Made by a program: the position numbers and the translations under genes
Notes under the pieces: generated by a model
Database searches by the model: none
What the model was told of the DNA's origin: nothing
What the model saw: only the letters and a program-made list of their open reading frames with translations
In this document: positions 8,956 through 18,172 of the stretch, in pieces
Layout of the letters: every line of letters begins with the position of its first letter
How positions within the stretch are numbered: the stretch's first letter is position 1
Assembly: GCF_011398155.1 (NCBI RefSeq)
Contig: NZ_AP021888.1
Coordinates: 1,099,501 to 1,163,500, forward strand
DNA from: Thiosulfativibrio zosterae
GTDB lineage: Bacteria > Pseudomonadota > Gammaproteobacteria > Thiomicrospirales > Thiomicrospiraceae
Reading direction: 5' to 3'
Length of the DNA: 64,000 nt

Positions 8956-10326
8956 ATGGCAAAAGCAAAAGTGGCCTATGTGTGTTCTGAGTGCGGTGCA
9001 GATTATGCCCAATGGCAAGGCCAATGTATGGCGTGCAAATCTTGGAATACGCTCAAGGAATTTAAAGTCAGTGCCTCTAAATCTAAAGCTAGTTCATCTG
9101 GCGTAGTGGGTTACACCGGCGCACAAACTCAAAAAGTATTGTCTGTTAGTGAAGTTGATTTGGCTGAAGTGCCCAGGTTTGCCTCTGGGTTGAGTGAACT
9201 CGATAGAGTTTTGGGTGGTGGGATAGTGCCTGGCTCAGTCGTGCTTATTGGTGGGGATCCCGGTGTTGGTAAATCATCCATTTTGCTGCAAGTGTCTTGT
9301 TTATTAAGTCAGCAACTGAATGTACTTTATGTGACTGGAGAGGAATCATTACAGCAAGTGGCGATGCGCGCAACTCGTATGCAATTACCCGTTGATAAAC
9401 TGCGACTGTTAACAGAAACTGATGTTGAGCGAATTGTAGAAGCTTCGGAAGTTGAAAAACCAAAGGTGATGATTGTTGACTCGATTCAGACCATGCAATT
9501 AGCAGAGGTTACCAGCGCAGCAGGCGGTGTTTCGCAGGTCAGAGAAACGGCTGCTTATTTAACGCGTTATGCCAAGCAAAATCAGGTGATGATTTTTTTG
9601 GTTGGGCATGTCACTAAGTCTGGAGAGGTTGCCGGGCCTCGTGTCTTAGAACATATTGTGGATACCGTCATTTTTTTAGAAGGGCAATCGGACAGTCGAT
9701 ACAGAACACTTCGTGCCATCAAGAACCGCTTTGGAGCGGTGAATGAGCTAGGTGTTTTTGCTATGACAGACAAAGGGATGCGTCAAATTAAAAATCCATC
9801 GGCCATCTTTTTATCACGCAGCGAAGAGCCTTCTTCAGGTTCTGTGGTCATGGTGCTTTGGGAGGGGTCTCGACCTTTATTGGTAGAAATTCAAGCTTTG
9901 GTGGATGACGCACCTTTTGGCTCACCAAGACGCGTGATGGTAGGCTTGGAGCAAAATCGTATTGCGATGCTTCTGGCTGTGTTGCATCGTCATGCCGGCG
10001 TACAAGCCAGTGATCAAGATGTTTATGTGAATGTGGTCGGTGGCGTTAAAATTACCGAAACCAGTGCAGACTTAGCGGTGTTATGTGCCATTGTTTCTAG
10101 TTTGCGTAATCGAGTTTTGCCTAACGATTTAATTGTGTTTGGCGAAGTGGGTTTATCTGGTGAAATTAGACCTGTTCCCAGTGGTCAAGAGCGATTATTT
10201 GAAGCGGTTAAGCATGGCTTTAAAACCGCAATTGTGCCGCAAGGGAATGTGCCCAAGGGCGGTGTTGCAGGAATGACCATACATGGCGTTTCAAATTTAC
10301 AACAAGCCTTAGGGTATTTGATTTAA
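8956..10326 (+). CDS. radA: DNA repair protein RadA
   Basis: RadA is a RecA-like branch-migration ATPase that processes recombination intermediates and, in competent bacteria, also helps extend transformation heteroduplexes. In order: an N-terminal zinc finger (CSECGADYAQWQGQC..C), a Walker A GGDPGVGKSS, the diagnostic KNRFG motif (IKNRFGAVNELGVF), and a C-terminal Lon-protease-like domain ending with FGEVGLSGEIRPV. I choose ATG 8956 because GGAAA lies 7 nt upstream and the protein then starts MAKAKVAYVCSECG (456 residues); an in-frame ATG at 8944 would lie directly against the terminator stem. Confidence 0.96.
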   Translation: MAKAKVAYVCSECGADYAQWQGQCMACKSWNTLKEFKVSASKSKASSSGVVGYTGAQTQKVLSVSEVDLAEVPRFASGLSELDRVLGGGIVPGSVVLIGGDPGVGKSSILLQVSCLLSQQLNVLYVTGEESLQQVAMRATRMQLPVDKLRLLTETDVERIVEASEVEKPKVMIVDSIQTMQLAEVTSAAGGVSQVRETAAYLTRYAKQNQVMIFLVGHVTKSGEVAGPRVLEHIVDTVIFLEGQSDSRYRTLRAIKNRFGAVNELGVFAMTDKGMRQIKNPSAIFLSRSEEPSSGSVVMVLWEGSRPLLVEIQALVDDAPFGSPRRVMVGLEQNRIAMLLAVLHRHAGVQASDQDVYVNVVGGVKITETSADLAVLCAIVSSLRNRVLPNDLIVFGEVGLSGEIRPVPSGQERLFEAVKHGFKTAIVPQGNVPKGGVAGMTIHGVSNLQQALGYLI

Positions 10327-10359
10327 GATACACACATGCTTTTATGAAAAGAGATAACT

Positions 10360-12654
10360 ATGATTGCCAATAAGCCCATCAAAGAACTGCAAGCAATTTT
10401 TGCCGATATGGCCATAGCTACAGCGATTATTAAGAGAAATGAAGACTCTGAGTGGTCAATTGTTTGGCAAAATAGTGCGGCGACATCGCTTTGGAGTGAA
10501 TACGACATCGATGAAGATTTTGATCTCAAGTTATCTTTAATGGATGCTGCCTCCAAGACAGGCGCTTCCAGTTTTGTGTGCAAGTTAGTCAAAAACATTC
10601 AACCGTTTCGATTTATCGTTTCTGCTTACAGTGATAATGATTTCTTATTGCAATTTTTACCAGAAGTCGCCGTGAGCGAATATCGTGGAGAAAGACGCCG
10701 CAAAGAAGATGTTTATCAATTGGTTATTGAAGGCTCAAAAGTTGGGGTTTTTGATTGGAATATTGCAGACGAATTTATCAGTTACAGCGATAAGGTCTAT
10801 GACCTTTGTGGTCTTAATCATTCTGAATTAGGCAATACCTTAGAGCAGTTTCTCAGTAGAGTGCATGCAGAGGATGTTGAAGGTTTAAAAGAATCTTTTG
10901 AAACGCATCTTGAGCAAAGATGGCCTTATGATTATTCTTTTAGAATCAAAACTTCTGTCGGCCATTATGTGTGGGTTCAAGTAACCGGTAAAGCCGTTTG
11001 GAACTCGGTAACGGCTGAGCCGATTCGATTTGTCGGTATGATGTTGAATATTTCAGCCCGTAAAAATGCCGAAGCACAAGTGCTGCAAAGGGAAGCGCTG
11101 ATTGAACAAATCATTGATAGCCTGCCCATCAGCATTTATGTTAAAGACCACAATGGTTGCTTTAGATTTTTTAGTAAGCAAACTGAGCAAGATACGGGCG
11201 TCAGTCGAGAAGAGGCGATTGGGCGCACGGTTTATGAAATTTTTCCAACGACTTTGGCGCGTCAGCAATCCATCAGTGATCAGATAGCGATTACTGAAAA
11301 TCGTATTTTGGTTTCAGAGGAAAATATTCAAATAGCCGGTTTCAGTCGCTGGCTTATGTTGGGTAAAGGTCCCATTAAGGTTAATCGCAACGGCGAAGAT
11401 CAGGTTTGGATTTTAGGCTTTTCAATTGACATTACACAGCGTAAAGCTGTTGAAGAAATGTTAGAGCAGGCGAGAGATGCTGCTCAAAAAGCATCCCAGG
11501 CCAAATCTGAGTTTTTATCCGTCATGAGTCACGAAATTCGCACGCCCCTGAACTCAGTGATAGGAACGGCTGGTTTGTTGATTGATACCCCGCTCGATGC
11601 AGAACAAGCGCAACACGTTGAAATGATTAAACGCTCTGGTGAACACTTGTTACATTTAATTAACGATATTTTAGATTTCAATAAACTCGATGCCGGCAAA
11701 ATGGAGCTTGAATCTCGTCCAATTGATTTGTATGCACAAATTCAAACCGTTTTTGCCATGTGTAATGTCAATGCGCGTTTAAAGGGGATTGAATTAAACT
11801 TTAGTTTCCCTGAGCATATGGGGCATTATTTCTTGGGTGATGAGGCAAGATTTCGTCAAATACTGTTGAACCTAATCGGCAATGCCATCAAGTTCACCGA
11901 AAAGGGTTCGGTGACACTAAAAATAATGACCCCTTCTACGGCCTTAGAGGCCGCAAGCGCCCAAAGAATTCGCTTTGAAGTGATAGATACCGGTATTGGT
12001 ATACCTGCGGACAAAATTGGACTGTTATTTTCTGAGTTTACTCAGGTTGATGCCAGTACAACTCGTAAGTTTGGGGGTACAGGTTTAGGGTTGTCGATTT
12101 GCAAAAAATTGGTTGAGGCCATGGATGGCAAGATTGGCATTATCAGCAAATTAGGCGAAGGCAGTACTTTTTGGTTTGAAGTGCCGATGGAAGAAGTCGG
12201 TGAAATTGAGGCCAAGAAAGAATTTGCCGATGACTTACCTGAACTCACCCGTAGCCTGAATATTTTGGTAGCAGAAGATAATTTACCGAACCAATTATTA
12301 ATTAAAGCGTTATTGAAAAAAATGGGGCATGAGGTCGTTTTGGCCGGTAATGGGCTAAAAGCGATTGAAGCCATTGAAGAGCGCGAGGCTGATCATGATT
12401 TACCCATGTTTGATTTGGTTTTAATGGATATGCAAATGCCTGAGATGGATGGTCTTGAAGCGACGGCTAAAATTAGAGCTTTAGAGTCAGATGTCTCCAC
12501 CATTCCGATTATTGCTTTAACCGCTAATGTAATGTCTGGTGATAGAGATAGAGTGATAGAAGCTGGAATGAATGATTATTTAACCAAGCCAATCGATTTG
12601 GTGGCTTTAAAAAGAACTTTAAAAGTTTGGGGTTCGATTCGCCCTGAAATTTAA
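10360..12654 (+). CDS. Hybrid sensor histidine kinase with PAS domains and receiver domain
   Basis: The 764-residue protein has no membrane segment and should be cytoplasmic. Domains in order: a poorly conserved N-terminal region (1-120), a PAS/PAC domain of PAS_3 type (about 120-230), a second PAS domain (about 245-365), HisKA with the phospho-acceptor box SHEIRTPLN (His391), HATPase with NLIGNAIKF, DTGIGIP and GGTGLGLSI, and a receiver domain with the acceptor Asp690 in VLMDMQMPEMDG and the conserved Lys in LTKPID. There is no HPt domain and no response regulator next to it, so its partners are encoded elsewhere. The signal sensed is unknown. It starts 34 nt after radA and ends against the minus-strand IMPase-family gene. 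Confidence 0.93.
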   Translation: MIANKPIKELQAIFADMAIATAIIKRNEDSEWSIVWQNSAATSLWSEYDIDEDFDLKLSLMDAASKTGASSFVCKLVKNIQPFRFIVSAYSDNDFLLQFLPEVAVSEYRGERRRKEDVYQLVIEGSKVGVFDWNIADEFISYSDKVYDLCGLNHSELGNTLEQFLSRVHAEDVEGLKESFETHLEQRWPYDYSFRIKTSVGHYVWVQVTGKAVWNSVTAEPIRFVGMMLNISARKNAEAQVLQREALIEQIIDSLPISIYVKDHNGCFRFFSKQTEQDTGVSREEAIGRTVYEIFPTTLARQQSISDQIAITENRILVSEENIQIAGFSRWLMLGKGPIKVNRNGEDQVWILGFSIDITQRKAVEEMLEQARDAAQKASQAKSEFLSVMSHEIRTPLNSVIGTAGLLIDTPLDAEQAQHVEMIKRSGEHLLHLINDILDFNKLDAGKMELESRPIDLYAQIQTVFAMCNVNARLKGIELNFSFPEHMGHYFLGDEARFRQILLNLIGNAIKFTEKGSVTLKIMTPSTALEAASAQRIRFEVIDTGIGIPADKIGLLFSEFTQVDASTTRKFGGTGLGLSICKKLVEAMDGKIGIISKLGEGSTFWFEVPMEEVGEIEAKKEFADDLPELTRSLNILVAEDNLPNQLLIKALLKKMGHEVVLAGNGLKAIEAIEEREADHDLPMFDLVLMDMQMPEMDGLEATAKIRALESDVSTIPIIALTANVMSGDRDRVIEAGMNDYLTKPIDLVALKRTLKVWGSIRPEI

Positions 12655-12665
12655 AGCTTCAGGGC
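12641..12665. terminator. Inverted repeat at convergent gene ends (possible terminator)
   Basis: A perfect 8 bp stem GCCCTGAA/TTCAGGGC with a 9 nt loop contains the stop codon of the histidine kinase gene and lies between convergent genes. No T-run follows, so intrinsic termination is uncertain. Confidence 0.35.
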
Positions 12666-12694
12666 TAGACGAGTATTGACCTATCTTTTTAAAG

Positions 12695-13507
12695 TTAAGA
12701 TAGCTCTGTTGTCTTCAGAAAATTCTGCCATTCGGCAAAAAGTTCTGGGGTGGTTGCCGCAACAGCAGAGCGCTTAGTGACGGTTGGTACTAAAACGGAC
12801 TCGCCATTCAGCGCAGCGCTTTGACCACCTGCTTCATTTAAAATGAGCCATCCTGCGGCATAATCCCAAATATTTTGTGCACCATGACAATAGACTTGTC
12901 CGCGACCTGCCGCAATCCAACACCAATCTAATGCAACCGAGCCAAAACTTCTTTGAGAGGCAAATGGTGGCGTGACAGCCAGGGTTTGTGCTAATTTTGC
13001 GGGTAGCCTTTTGAAATCAATAATTCCAATACACTGCTTAAGGGCTGTTTTAGCTGTTTTGGCAATGAGCGTTTTGTTGTTGAGTTCTGCGCCTAAGCCT
13101 AAGCGTGCGCCAAACATTTCATCGCGATAAGGATCGTAAATTAAGCCTGCAACCACTTGTCCTTTAACAACCAACGCTAAAGAAACTGAGAAAAATGCTA
13201 TGCCACTGGCAAAGTTACTGGTGCCATCCACTGGGTCAAGAATCCAGCAACCCTGTTCTGATGAAAGCGCAGTCGTTTGATCTTCTGAGGTTGACTCTTC
13301 ACCAAGGAATGCATATTTCGGCCAATGGGCTAATAAGAAGGCTTGGCTTTTAATTTGCATTTGGGTATCAGCTTCGGTCAGCAATGAACCATCTTGCTTA
13401 ATTTCAGCAGACACTTTATTAAAACGGCTCAGCACTTCCTGTTTGGCTAATTCAATGATGCCTGTTTTGAGTTTTTGCCATTCTTGAGCGTTATTAAAGT
13501 GATTCAT
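12695..13507 (-). CDS. Inositol monophosphatase family protein (SuhB-like)
   Basis: The protein has the metal-binding signatures of the lithium-sensitive phosphatase superfamily: GEES in the first motif, ILDPVDGTSNF in the second, and WDYAAGWLILNEAGG near the C-terminus. Substrates in this family include inositol-1-phosphate, PAP and histidinol phosphate, and the motifs do not discriminate. The open frame extends upstream to 13609 inside the preceding gene, but the ATG at 13507 (MNHFNNAQEW) gives a normal 270-residue enzyme and overlaps the upstream stop by 14 nt, implying coupled translation. The 35 residues before it are basic and unlike the family. Confidence 0.9.
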   Translation of the reverse strand: MNHFNNAQEWQKLKTGIIELAKQEVLSRFNKVSAEIKQDGSLLTEADTQMQIKSQAFLLAHWPKYAFLGEESTSEDQTTALSSEQGCWILDPVDGTSNFASGIAFFSVSLALVVKGQVVAGLIYDPYRDEMFGARLGLGAELNNKTLIAKTAKTALKQCIGIIDFKRLPAKLAQTLAVTPPFASQRSFGSVALDWCWIAAGRGQVYCHGAQNIWDYAAGWLILNEAGGQSAALNGESVLVPTVTKRSAVAATTPELFAEWQNFLKTTELS

Positions 13508-14816
13508 GTGTTTCTTCCTTTTTAAAAGTCGCTTCACTTTGGTCTTCTCGAATAGTGAGTTTGACCTTTTCGATGGCATTTGCAGAACGCTCAACCACTT
13601 CAAGCACATAGGTGTCTTTCAATAATAAGCAGGTTCCTACTTCCGGTAACGACTCAAGTTGTTCTTGGATTAGACCGTTTAAAGTCTTGGGTCCATCAAT
13701 CGGTAGTTGAAAATTATATTCTTTGTTGATGTCACGAATAAATTCGCCTGCATCAAAGGTGATAGAGCCATCTTCATTAAAGAGCGTGGTTTCTTCTTCT
13801 GGATCTACTCGAGAGTCGGTCGTTAATTTACCGACGATTTCTTCCAGTAAGTCTTCCATGGTGAGCAAGCCTTGGATGTCACCATATTCATCAACAATCA
13901 TCGCCATGCGGCGTTTATTTTGATTAAACTTCGCCAATTGGATATTTAAAGTGGTGGTTTCTGGCACAAAATAACCAGGCCTGGTCACTTTTATAATGTC
14001 TTTGAGGGTTGCATCTTCTTTTAAAAGAACCGGCAAAGCGCGTCTAAGATTTAAAATGCCAATAAAGTCATCATCAATACTGCCGCGATAAATTGGAATG
14101 CGAGTGTAGGGCGATTTTTGGATGTCTTTAATGATTTTTTTCAGGGGTTGGTCAACATCAACGCCATAAATATCTTGTTTGGGCATCATGACATCTTCAA
14201 CGGTGACCGATTCTAAACGCAAAATACTGGTCAGCATACTGCGATATTGTTGCGGCAATTGTCCGGTTGCTTCATCAATCAGCGTTTGCAGTTCTTCTTG
14301 TGTTAGGCTGTGGTGATCAACGGCATTTTCTTTAACTCGAACGCCTAATAAGCTGAGTAAGTTATTTGAAAAGAAGTTAATCATGGCCACTAAAGGCGAC
14401 AATATTTTAAGCAGTGGCGTTAGCGCGTAAGCGGCTGGGTAGGCGATTTTTTCTGGATAGAGCGCCGCTAAAGTTTTTGGCGCAACTTCTGAAAATACCA
14501 ATACCACCATGGTGAGTAAACCTGCGGCAATGGCAATACCGGCTTCGCCCATCAAGCGCATGGCAATAATGGTTGCGATCGACGAGGCGAAGATATTAAC
14601 AAAGTTATTGCCAAGCAAAATCACACCCAGCAAACGATCGGGCGACTCTAGAAGCTTTTGAACTCGAATGGCTTTGGGGCAACCTTCGTTAACGCGATGC
14701 TTTAAACGGTATTTATTAAGGGCCATCATGCCCGTTTCAGAACCTGAAAACAGGGCTGACAAAATAATGAGTAGGAATAAAATTCCAAAAAGAAAAGGTA
14801 AGGGTAAGGTACTCAA
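13494..14816 (-). CDS. CNNM/CBS/CorC_HlyC-domain membrane protein (CorB/YfjD-like)
   Basis: The 440-residue protein has an N-terminal DUF21/CNNM membrane domain with SGSETGMMALNKYRLKHR, a pair of CBS domains in the middle (TRIPIYRGSIDDFIG-like and MIVDEYGDIQGLLTMEDLLEEIVG segments), and a C-terminal CorC_HlyC domain. Relatives are linked to Mg2+/Co2+ transport or efflux. The first codon is TTG; no ATG lies upstream before stops, and starting later would delete the first conserved helix, so TTG is likely real. One copy of the CCAGGCCTGG repeat lies inside (13975-13984), encoding TRPGYF. It overlaps the IMPase-family gene downstream. Confidence 0.9.
   Translation of the reverse strand: MSTLPLPFLFGILFLLIILSALFSGSETGMMALNKYRLKHRVNEGCPKAIRVQKLLESPDRLLGVILLGNNFVNIFASSIATIIAMRLMGEAGIAIAAGLLTMVVLVFSEVAPKTLAALYPEKIAYPAAYALTPLLKILSPLVAMINFFSNNLLSLLGVRVKENAVDHHSLTQEELQTLIDEATGQLPQQYRSMLTSILRLESVTVEDVMMPKQDIYGVDVDQPLKKIIKDIQKSPYTRIPIYRGSIDDDFIGILNLRRALPVLLKEDATLKDIIKVTRPGYFVPETTTLNIQLAKFNQNKRRMAMIVDEYGDIQGLLTMEDLLEEIVGKLTTDSRVDPEEETTLFNEDGSITFDAGEFIRDINKEYNFQLPIDGPKTLNGLIQEQLESLPEVGTCLLLKDTYVLEVVERSANAIEKVKLTIREDQSEATFKKEETHESL
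13975..13984 (+). repeat. CCAGGCCTGG repeat inside the CorB-like gene
   Basis: Exact copy of the palindromic core; on the + strand it continues TCACTTTTA, matching the family flank. On the gene's strand it is read ACC AGG CCT GGT. Confidence 0.85.
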
Positions 14817-14906
14817 GAGCGTAAGTTTACATAGTCAATCGAAAAATTATTATAACCAACTATCGAAAAAACATGCAAAAACATTCCAGGTTTATGACCT
14901 TTGGTT

Positions 14907-15698
14907 TTATGCATTCATTAACATTAGAATTAATTGCGTTCCTAAGTAGCTGAGCAATAACAGAATATAGGCCCAAAGTGTATAGCGAGCAGCCTTTTGA
15001 CCGCGCCAGCCGCGTTTGAAATGTCCCCATAAAAAGATGGCATAGACAATCCAGGATAAGATGGCAAAAAACGTTTTATGAATTAAATGTTGCGCAAACA
15101 TATCTTCAATAAAAAAACCGCCAGTAACCAAAGCAAAGCTGAGCGCAATAAATCCCATTAACACCAGTTGTACAAGGGTTTTTTCCATAATTTGTAGAGG
15201 CGGCAAGGCTTTAAACAAAGAGGTTAAGCGCTTTTGACGAAATCTTTTTTCTTGAATGGAATAGAGAATTGCCTGAGCGGCGGCCAATCCCATAATGCTA
15301 TAAGCCATAATTGACAATAATATGTGCACACCCAGCGTTAATTCAATGGATTGAACTTCAGGTTGCGCAAATGGCAGTAAGGTTGTGAGCGCCGCAATGG
15401 GAAATATGAAGATGCCCAACATTTCGGTATGTTTATTAATGTTGGTTAGCAGTAGCGCCGAAGCAGAAATCCAAGCAATCAGTGAAATAGAAATGGTTAG
15501 TGAAAATTGTAAGCTAATACCGTTGAATAACAGCGGCATAAAAGAAATTAAATGCAAGCCGCTGGCCAATAAAACAGTTTTTAGCAATTTTGCACGAGCA
15601 AATTCAACGGTTTTACCTTTGATTTTTTGCCAAAGCATATGGCTGGCATAAAGGTAACCAATGCTGGCAACAACTGCGCTGAGATTGCTAATAATCAT
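14907..15698 (-). CDS. YpjD/CcsA-like cytochrome c assembly family membrane protein
   Basis: The 263-residue protein has about eight hydrophobic segments and matches the CcmC/CcsA/HemX-like family often annotated as YpjD. The conserved segment GVHILLSIMAYSIMGLAAAQA contains a His in the position used for heme in CcsA-type proteins, and AQHLIHKTFFAILSW supplies a second. It lacks the full tryptophan-rich WWD motif of heme-lyase members, so a direct role in cytochrome c assembly is not certain. It is divergent from ffh, the usual neighbour in gammaproteobacteria. Confidence 0.85.
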   Translation of the reverse strand: MIISNLSAVVASIGYLYASHMLWQKIKGKTVEFARAKLLKTVLLASGLHLISFMPLLFNGISLQFSLTISISLIAWISASALLLTNINKHTEMLGIFIFPIAALTTLLPFAQPEVQSIELTLGVHILLSIMAYSIMGLAAAQAILYSIQEKRFRQKRLTSLFKALPPLQIMEKTLVQLVLMGFIALSFALVTGGFFIEDMFAQHLIHKTFFAILSWIVYAIFLWGHFKRGWRGQKAARYTLWAYILLLLSYLGTQLILMLMNA

Positions 15699-15736
15699 TC
15701 AAAGTCCAATCTTAAGAAATTGTTTGTCGAAAGTCT

Positions 15737-15742
15737 TATAAT
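15737..15742 (+). promoter_or_regulatory. -10 element candidate for ffh
   Basis: TATAAT lies 38 nt upstream of the ffh ATG in the divergent intergenic region. A weak TTAAGA lies 19 nt upstream of it. Confidence 0.45.
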
Positions 15743-15779
15743 AGCGAACATTAATAGTTAATGTAAAGAGAGCATTTCC

Positions 15780-17156
15780 ATGTTTGATAATCTATCCGAA
15801 CGCCTGTCCCAAACCTTTAAAAATCTAACGGGTCAAGGGCGTCTTAGCGAATCTAATATAAAAGATGCATTGCGAGATGTTCGTCGTGCGCTATTAGAAG
15901 CAGATGTGGCCTTACCGGTTGTTAAAAGTTTTATTGACCAAGTTCAAGAACGCGCCATAGGTACTGAAGTCTCAGCCAGTTTAAATCCTGGTCAGGCATT
16001 TATTAAAATCGTTCGCGATCAACTCACCGAAGTGATGGGTGCAGAAGCCGCACCGCTCAATTTTAATGTTGAACCTCCTGCGATTATTATGATGGCAGGT
16101 TTACAAGGCGCGGGTAAAACCACTTCTGTGGGTAAGTTGTCTAAATGGCTGCAAGAAAAACACAAGAAAAAAGTCATGGTGGTGTCTGCCGACGTTTATC
16201 GTCCTGCGGCGATTAAACAGTTGGAAACCCTAGCTGAACAAGTGGGGGCAAATTTCTTCCCTTCGACAGCGGAACAAAATCCCATAGACATCGTTAAGAA
16301 CGCCCATAAAGAAGCGCGCCGTAAATTTATGGATGTGTTGATTGTGGATACGGCGGGTCGCTTGCACATCGATGATGAGATGATGCAAGAAATTAAGCAA
16401 TTGCATGCCGCTATCAAACCGATTGAAACCCTGTTTGTGGTTGACTCTATGACGGGTCAAGATGCCGCCAATACCGCGAAAGCCTTTAATGATGCCTTAC
16501 CCTTAACAGGTGTTATTTTGACTAAAACGGATGGTGATGCTCGCGGTGGTGCGGCCTTGTCGATTCGTCAGATTACGGGTAAACCCATTAAGTTTATTGG
16601 GGCGGGTGAAAAAACCGATGCTTTAGAGACTTTCCATCCAGAACGTATGGCCGGCCGAATTTTAGGTATGGGTGATATGCTCAGCTTAATTGAAGAAGCT
16701 GAGTCAAAAATTGATAAAGTCAAAGCTGAAAAGTTTGCTCAAAAAATTCAAAAGTCTGGTCAATTTGATTTAGAAGACTTTTTAGAGCAGTTGCAGCAAA
16801 TTAATAAAATGGGCGGTGTTGGCGGTTTGATGGGCAAATTGCCTGGCATGGGTGCTTTAAAAGGGCAGGTGAATAACGAAGCCATGGAAAAAGATTTTAA
16901 ACGCTTAGAAGCTATGATTTATTCCATGACACCTCACGAGCGTGCATTTCCGGCTGTGATTAAAGGTTCTCGTAAAAAGCGTATTGCTGCCGGTTCAGGA
17001 ACACAGGTTCAGGACATTAATCGCATGATGAAACAGTTTGAACAAATGCAAAAAATGATGAAAAAAGTTTCCAAAGGCGGCATGAAAAACTTGATGCGCG
17101 GTATGGCTGGAAAAATGCCAGGTATGGGTGGCATGATGCCGCCAGGTCTTAAATAG
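15780..17156 (+). CDS. ffh: Signal recognition particle protein Ffh
   Basis: Ffh binds 4.5S RNA and nascent signal sequences and delivers ribosomes to FtsY at the inner membrane. The N domain (ERLSQTFKNLTGQGRLSE) is followed by the G domain with GLQGAGKTT, DVYRPAAIKQL, DTAGR and TKTDGDARGGAALS, and by a methionine-rich M domain from about residue 300, including the RNA-binding SGSGTQVQDINRMMKQFEQM-like helix (here AGSGTQVQDINR). The C-terminus is a Met/Gly-rich tail. The 458-residue length is normal. A long-stem terminator follows. Confidence 0.98.
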   Translation: MFDNLSERLSQTFKNLTGQGRLSESNIKDALRDVRRALLEADVALPVVKSFIDQVQERAIGTEVSASLNPGQAFIKIVRDQLTEVMGAEAAPLNFNVEPPAIIMMAGLQGAGKTTSVGKLSKWLQEKHKKKVMVVSADVYRPAAIKQLETLAEQVGANFFPSTAEQNPIDIVKNAHKEARRKFMDVLIVDTAGRLHIDDEMMQEIKQLHAAIKPIETLFVVDSMTGQDAANTAKAFNDALPLTGVILTKTDGDARGGAALSIRQITGKPIKFIGAGEKTDALETFHPERMAGRILGMGDMLSLIEEAESKIDKVKAEKFAQKIQKSGQFDLEDFLEQLQQINKMGGVGGLMGKLPGMGALKGQVNNEAMEKDFKRLEAMIYSMTPHERAFPAVIKGSRKKRIAAGSGTQVQDINRMMKQFEQMQKMMKKVSKGGMKNLMRGMAGKMPGMGGMMPPGLK

Positions 17157-17176
17157 ATTTCACTTTATAAACCCAT

Positions 17177-17253
17177 AAAAAAGGCGCTAATTTTGACCAG
17201 CACCCTTAATAGCAAACAGGGCATAAAGTCTGGTCATTTTTAGCGCCTTTTTT
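17177..17253. terminator. Bidirectional terminator between ffh and a HAD phosphatase gene, containing a split copy of the repeat
   Basis: AAAAAAGGCGCTAA (17177-17190) pairs with TTAGCGCCTTTTTT (17240-17253). Inside it TGACCAG (17194-17200) pairs with CTGGTCA (17230-17236). The loop is 29 nt long. The two 7-mers are the half-sites of the repeat family and the right half continues TTTTTA as in the other copies. The flanking genes are convergent. Confidence 0.8.
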
Positions 17254-17285
17254 GTTTTTATAACTTTAAAAAAGTTTGTTAATAA

Positions 17286-17942
17286 TCAGTTGCGCAAGCT
17301 AATGCTTGGCCAGTTTCTCTCTTTGGCGATGGTTTTTAAAACATCGTCACCATCGACCACAGTCGGATTTCCAACAGCTTCTAATAGCGGTAAATCATTT
17401 CTGGAGTCAGAATAAAAGTAGGCATCTTTCAAGTCAAAAGGATGTTCCTCTAACCAGTCATTTAAACGAATGACTTTGCCGTCTTGGAAAGAAGGGGTTC
17501 CTGAGACTTCTCCTGTAAAACAATGGTTGATGATTTCAGGGTCAGTGCCAATTAAATGATCTATGCCATATCGTAAACCAATCGGGCGGGTTACAAAGCT
17601 ATTGGTGGCGGTAATGATTAACAGCGTGTCGCCATTGGCTTTGTGCTGGTTGACCAAGTCTTGCGCTTTTTGAAGGTAAATGGGTTCAATCATGGTTTGC
17701 ATAAACTCTTGATGCCAATCAAGCAGGGTTTGCATCGGGTATTGGGTTAAAGGTTTTAAAGAAAACCTTTGGTATTCCATGATGTTTAGGGTGCCATTTT
17801 TATAATTGGCGTAAAAACGATCATTTTCAGCTTCAAAAAAGGCGGGGTCTACGGCACCTTTTTGAATTAAAAACTTTCCCCAAAGGTAGTCACTGTCGCC
17901 AGCAATTAAAGTGTTGTCTAGGTCAAATATGGCCAGTTTCAT
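17286..17942 (-). CDS. HAD-IB family phosphatase
   Basis: The 218-residue protein begins with the HAD nucleophile motif AIFDLDNTLIAGDSDYLW, has motif II in LLIITATNSFVT, and motif III/IV in YFYSDSRNDLPLLEAVG. This arrangement, with a helical cap inserted after motif I, is that of the SerB-like HAD-IB subfamily (CicA-like). Many such enzymes dephosphorylate small phosphomonoesters; the substrate cannot be read here. It ends convergently with ffh at the shared terminator and is divergent from rppH. Confidence 0.85.
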   Translation of the reverse strand: MKLAIFDLDNTLIAGDSDYLWGKFLIQKGAVDPAFFEAENDRFYANYKNGTLNIMEYQRFSLKPLTQYPMQTLLDWHQEFMQTMIEPIYLQKAQDLVNQHKANGDTLLIITATNSFVTRPIGLRYGIDHLIGTDPEIINHCFTGEVSGTPSFQDGKVIRLNDWLEEHPFDLKDAYFYSDSRNDLPLLEAVGNPTVVDGDDVLKTIAKERNWPSISLRN

Positions 17943-18104
17943 AAGGTCTGAGATTCCATTGCAAAATTTTTATTCATTTTATCTGAATGTTTCACAGATT
18001 GCAGTTGGATGTTATAAAAGCGCATTTATAAATTCTCATTAATTGGTTTTATGATTGATTTGGAAGATTTGGTTCTAAAAAAGTGCTCTAAGTTGTAAAA
18101 TTAA

Positions 18105-18134
18105 TTGAAAAATATGGGGGTTTCTTGCCATAAT
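18105..18134 (+). promoter_or_regulatory. Promoter candidate for rppH
   Basis: TTGAAA (18105-18110) and CATAAT (18129-18134) are separated by 18 nt, 38 nt upstream of the rppH start. Confidence 0.5.
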
Positions 18135-18172
18135 ACCCTTTAATGAAATAAGCGTTTTTAATAGGGTTTACT

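Noticed and set aside
17461-17476. AACCAGTCATTTAAAC, resembling the repeat with its six central bases missing
   Set aside because: Without the GGCCTGG centre it is within chance for this AT-rich sequence.
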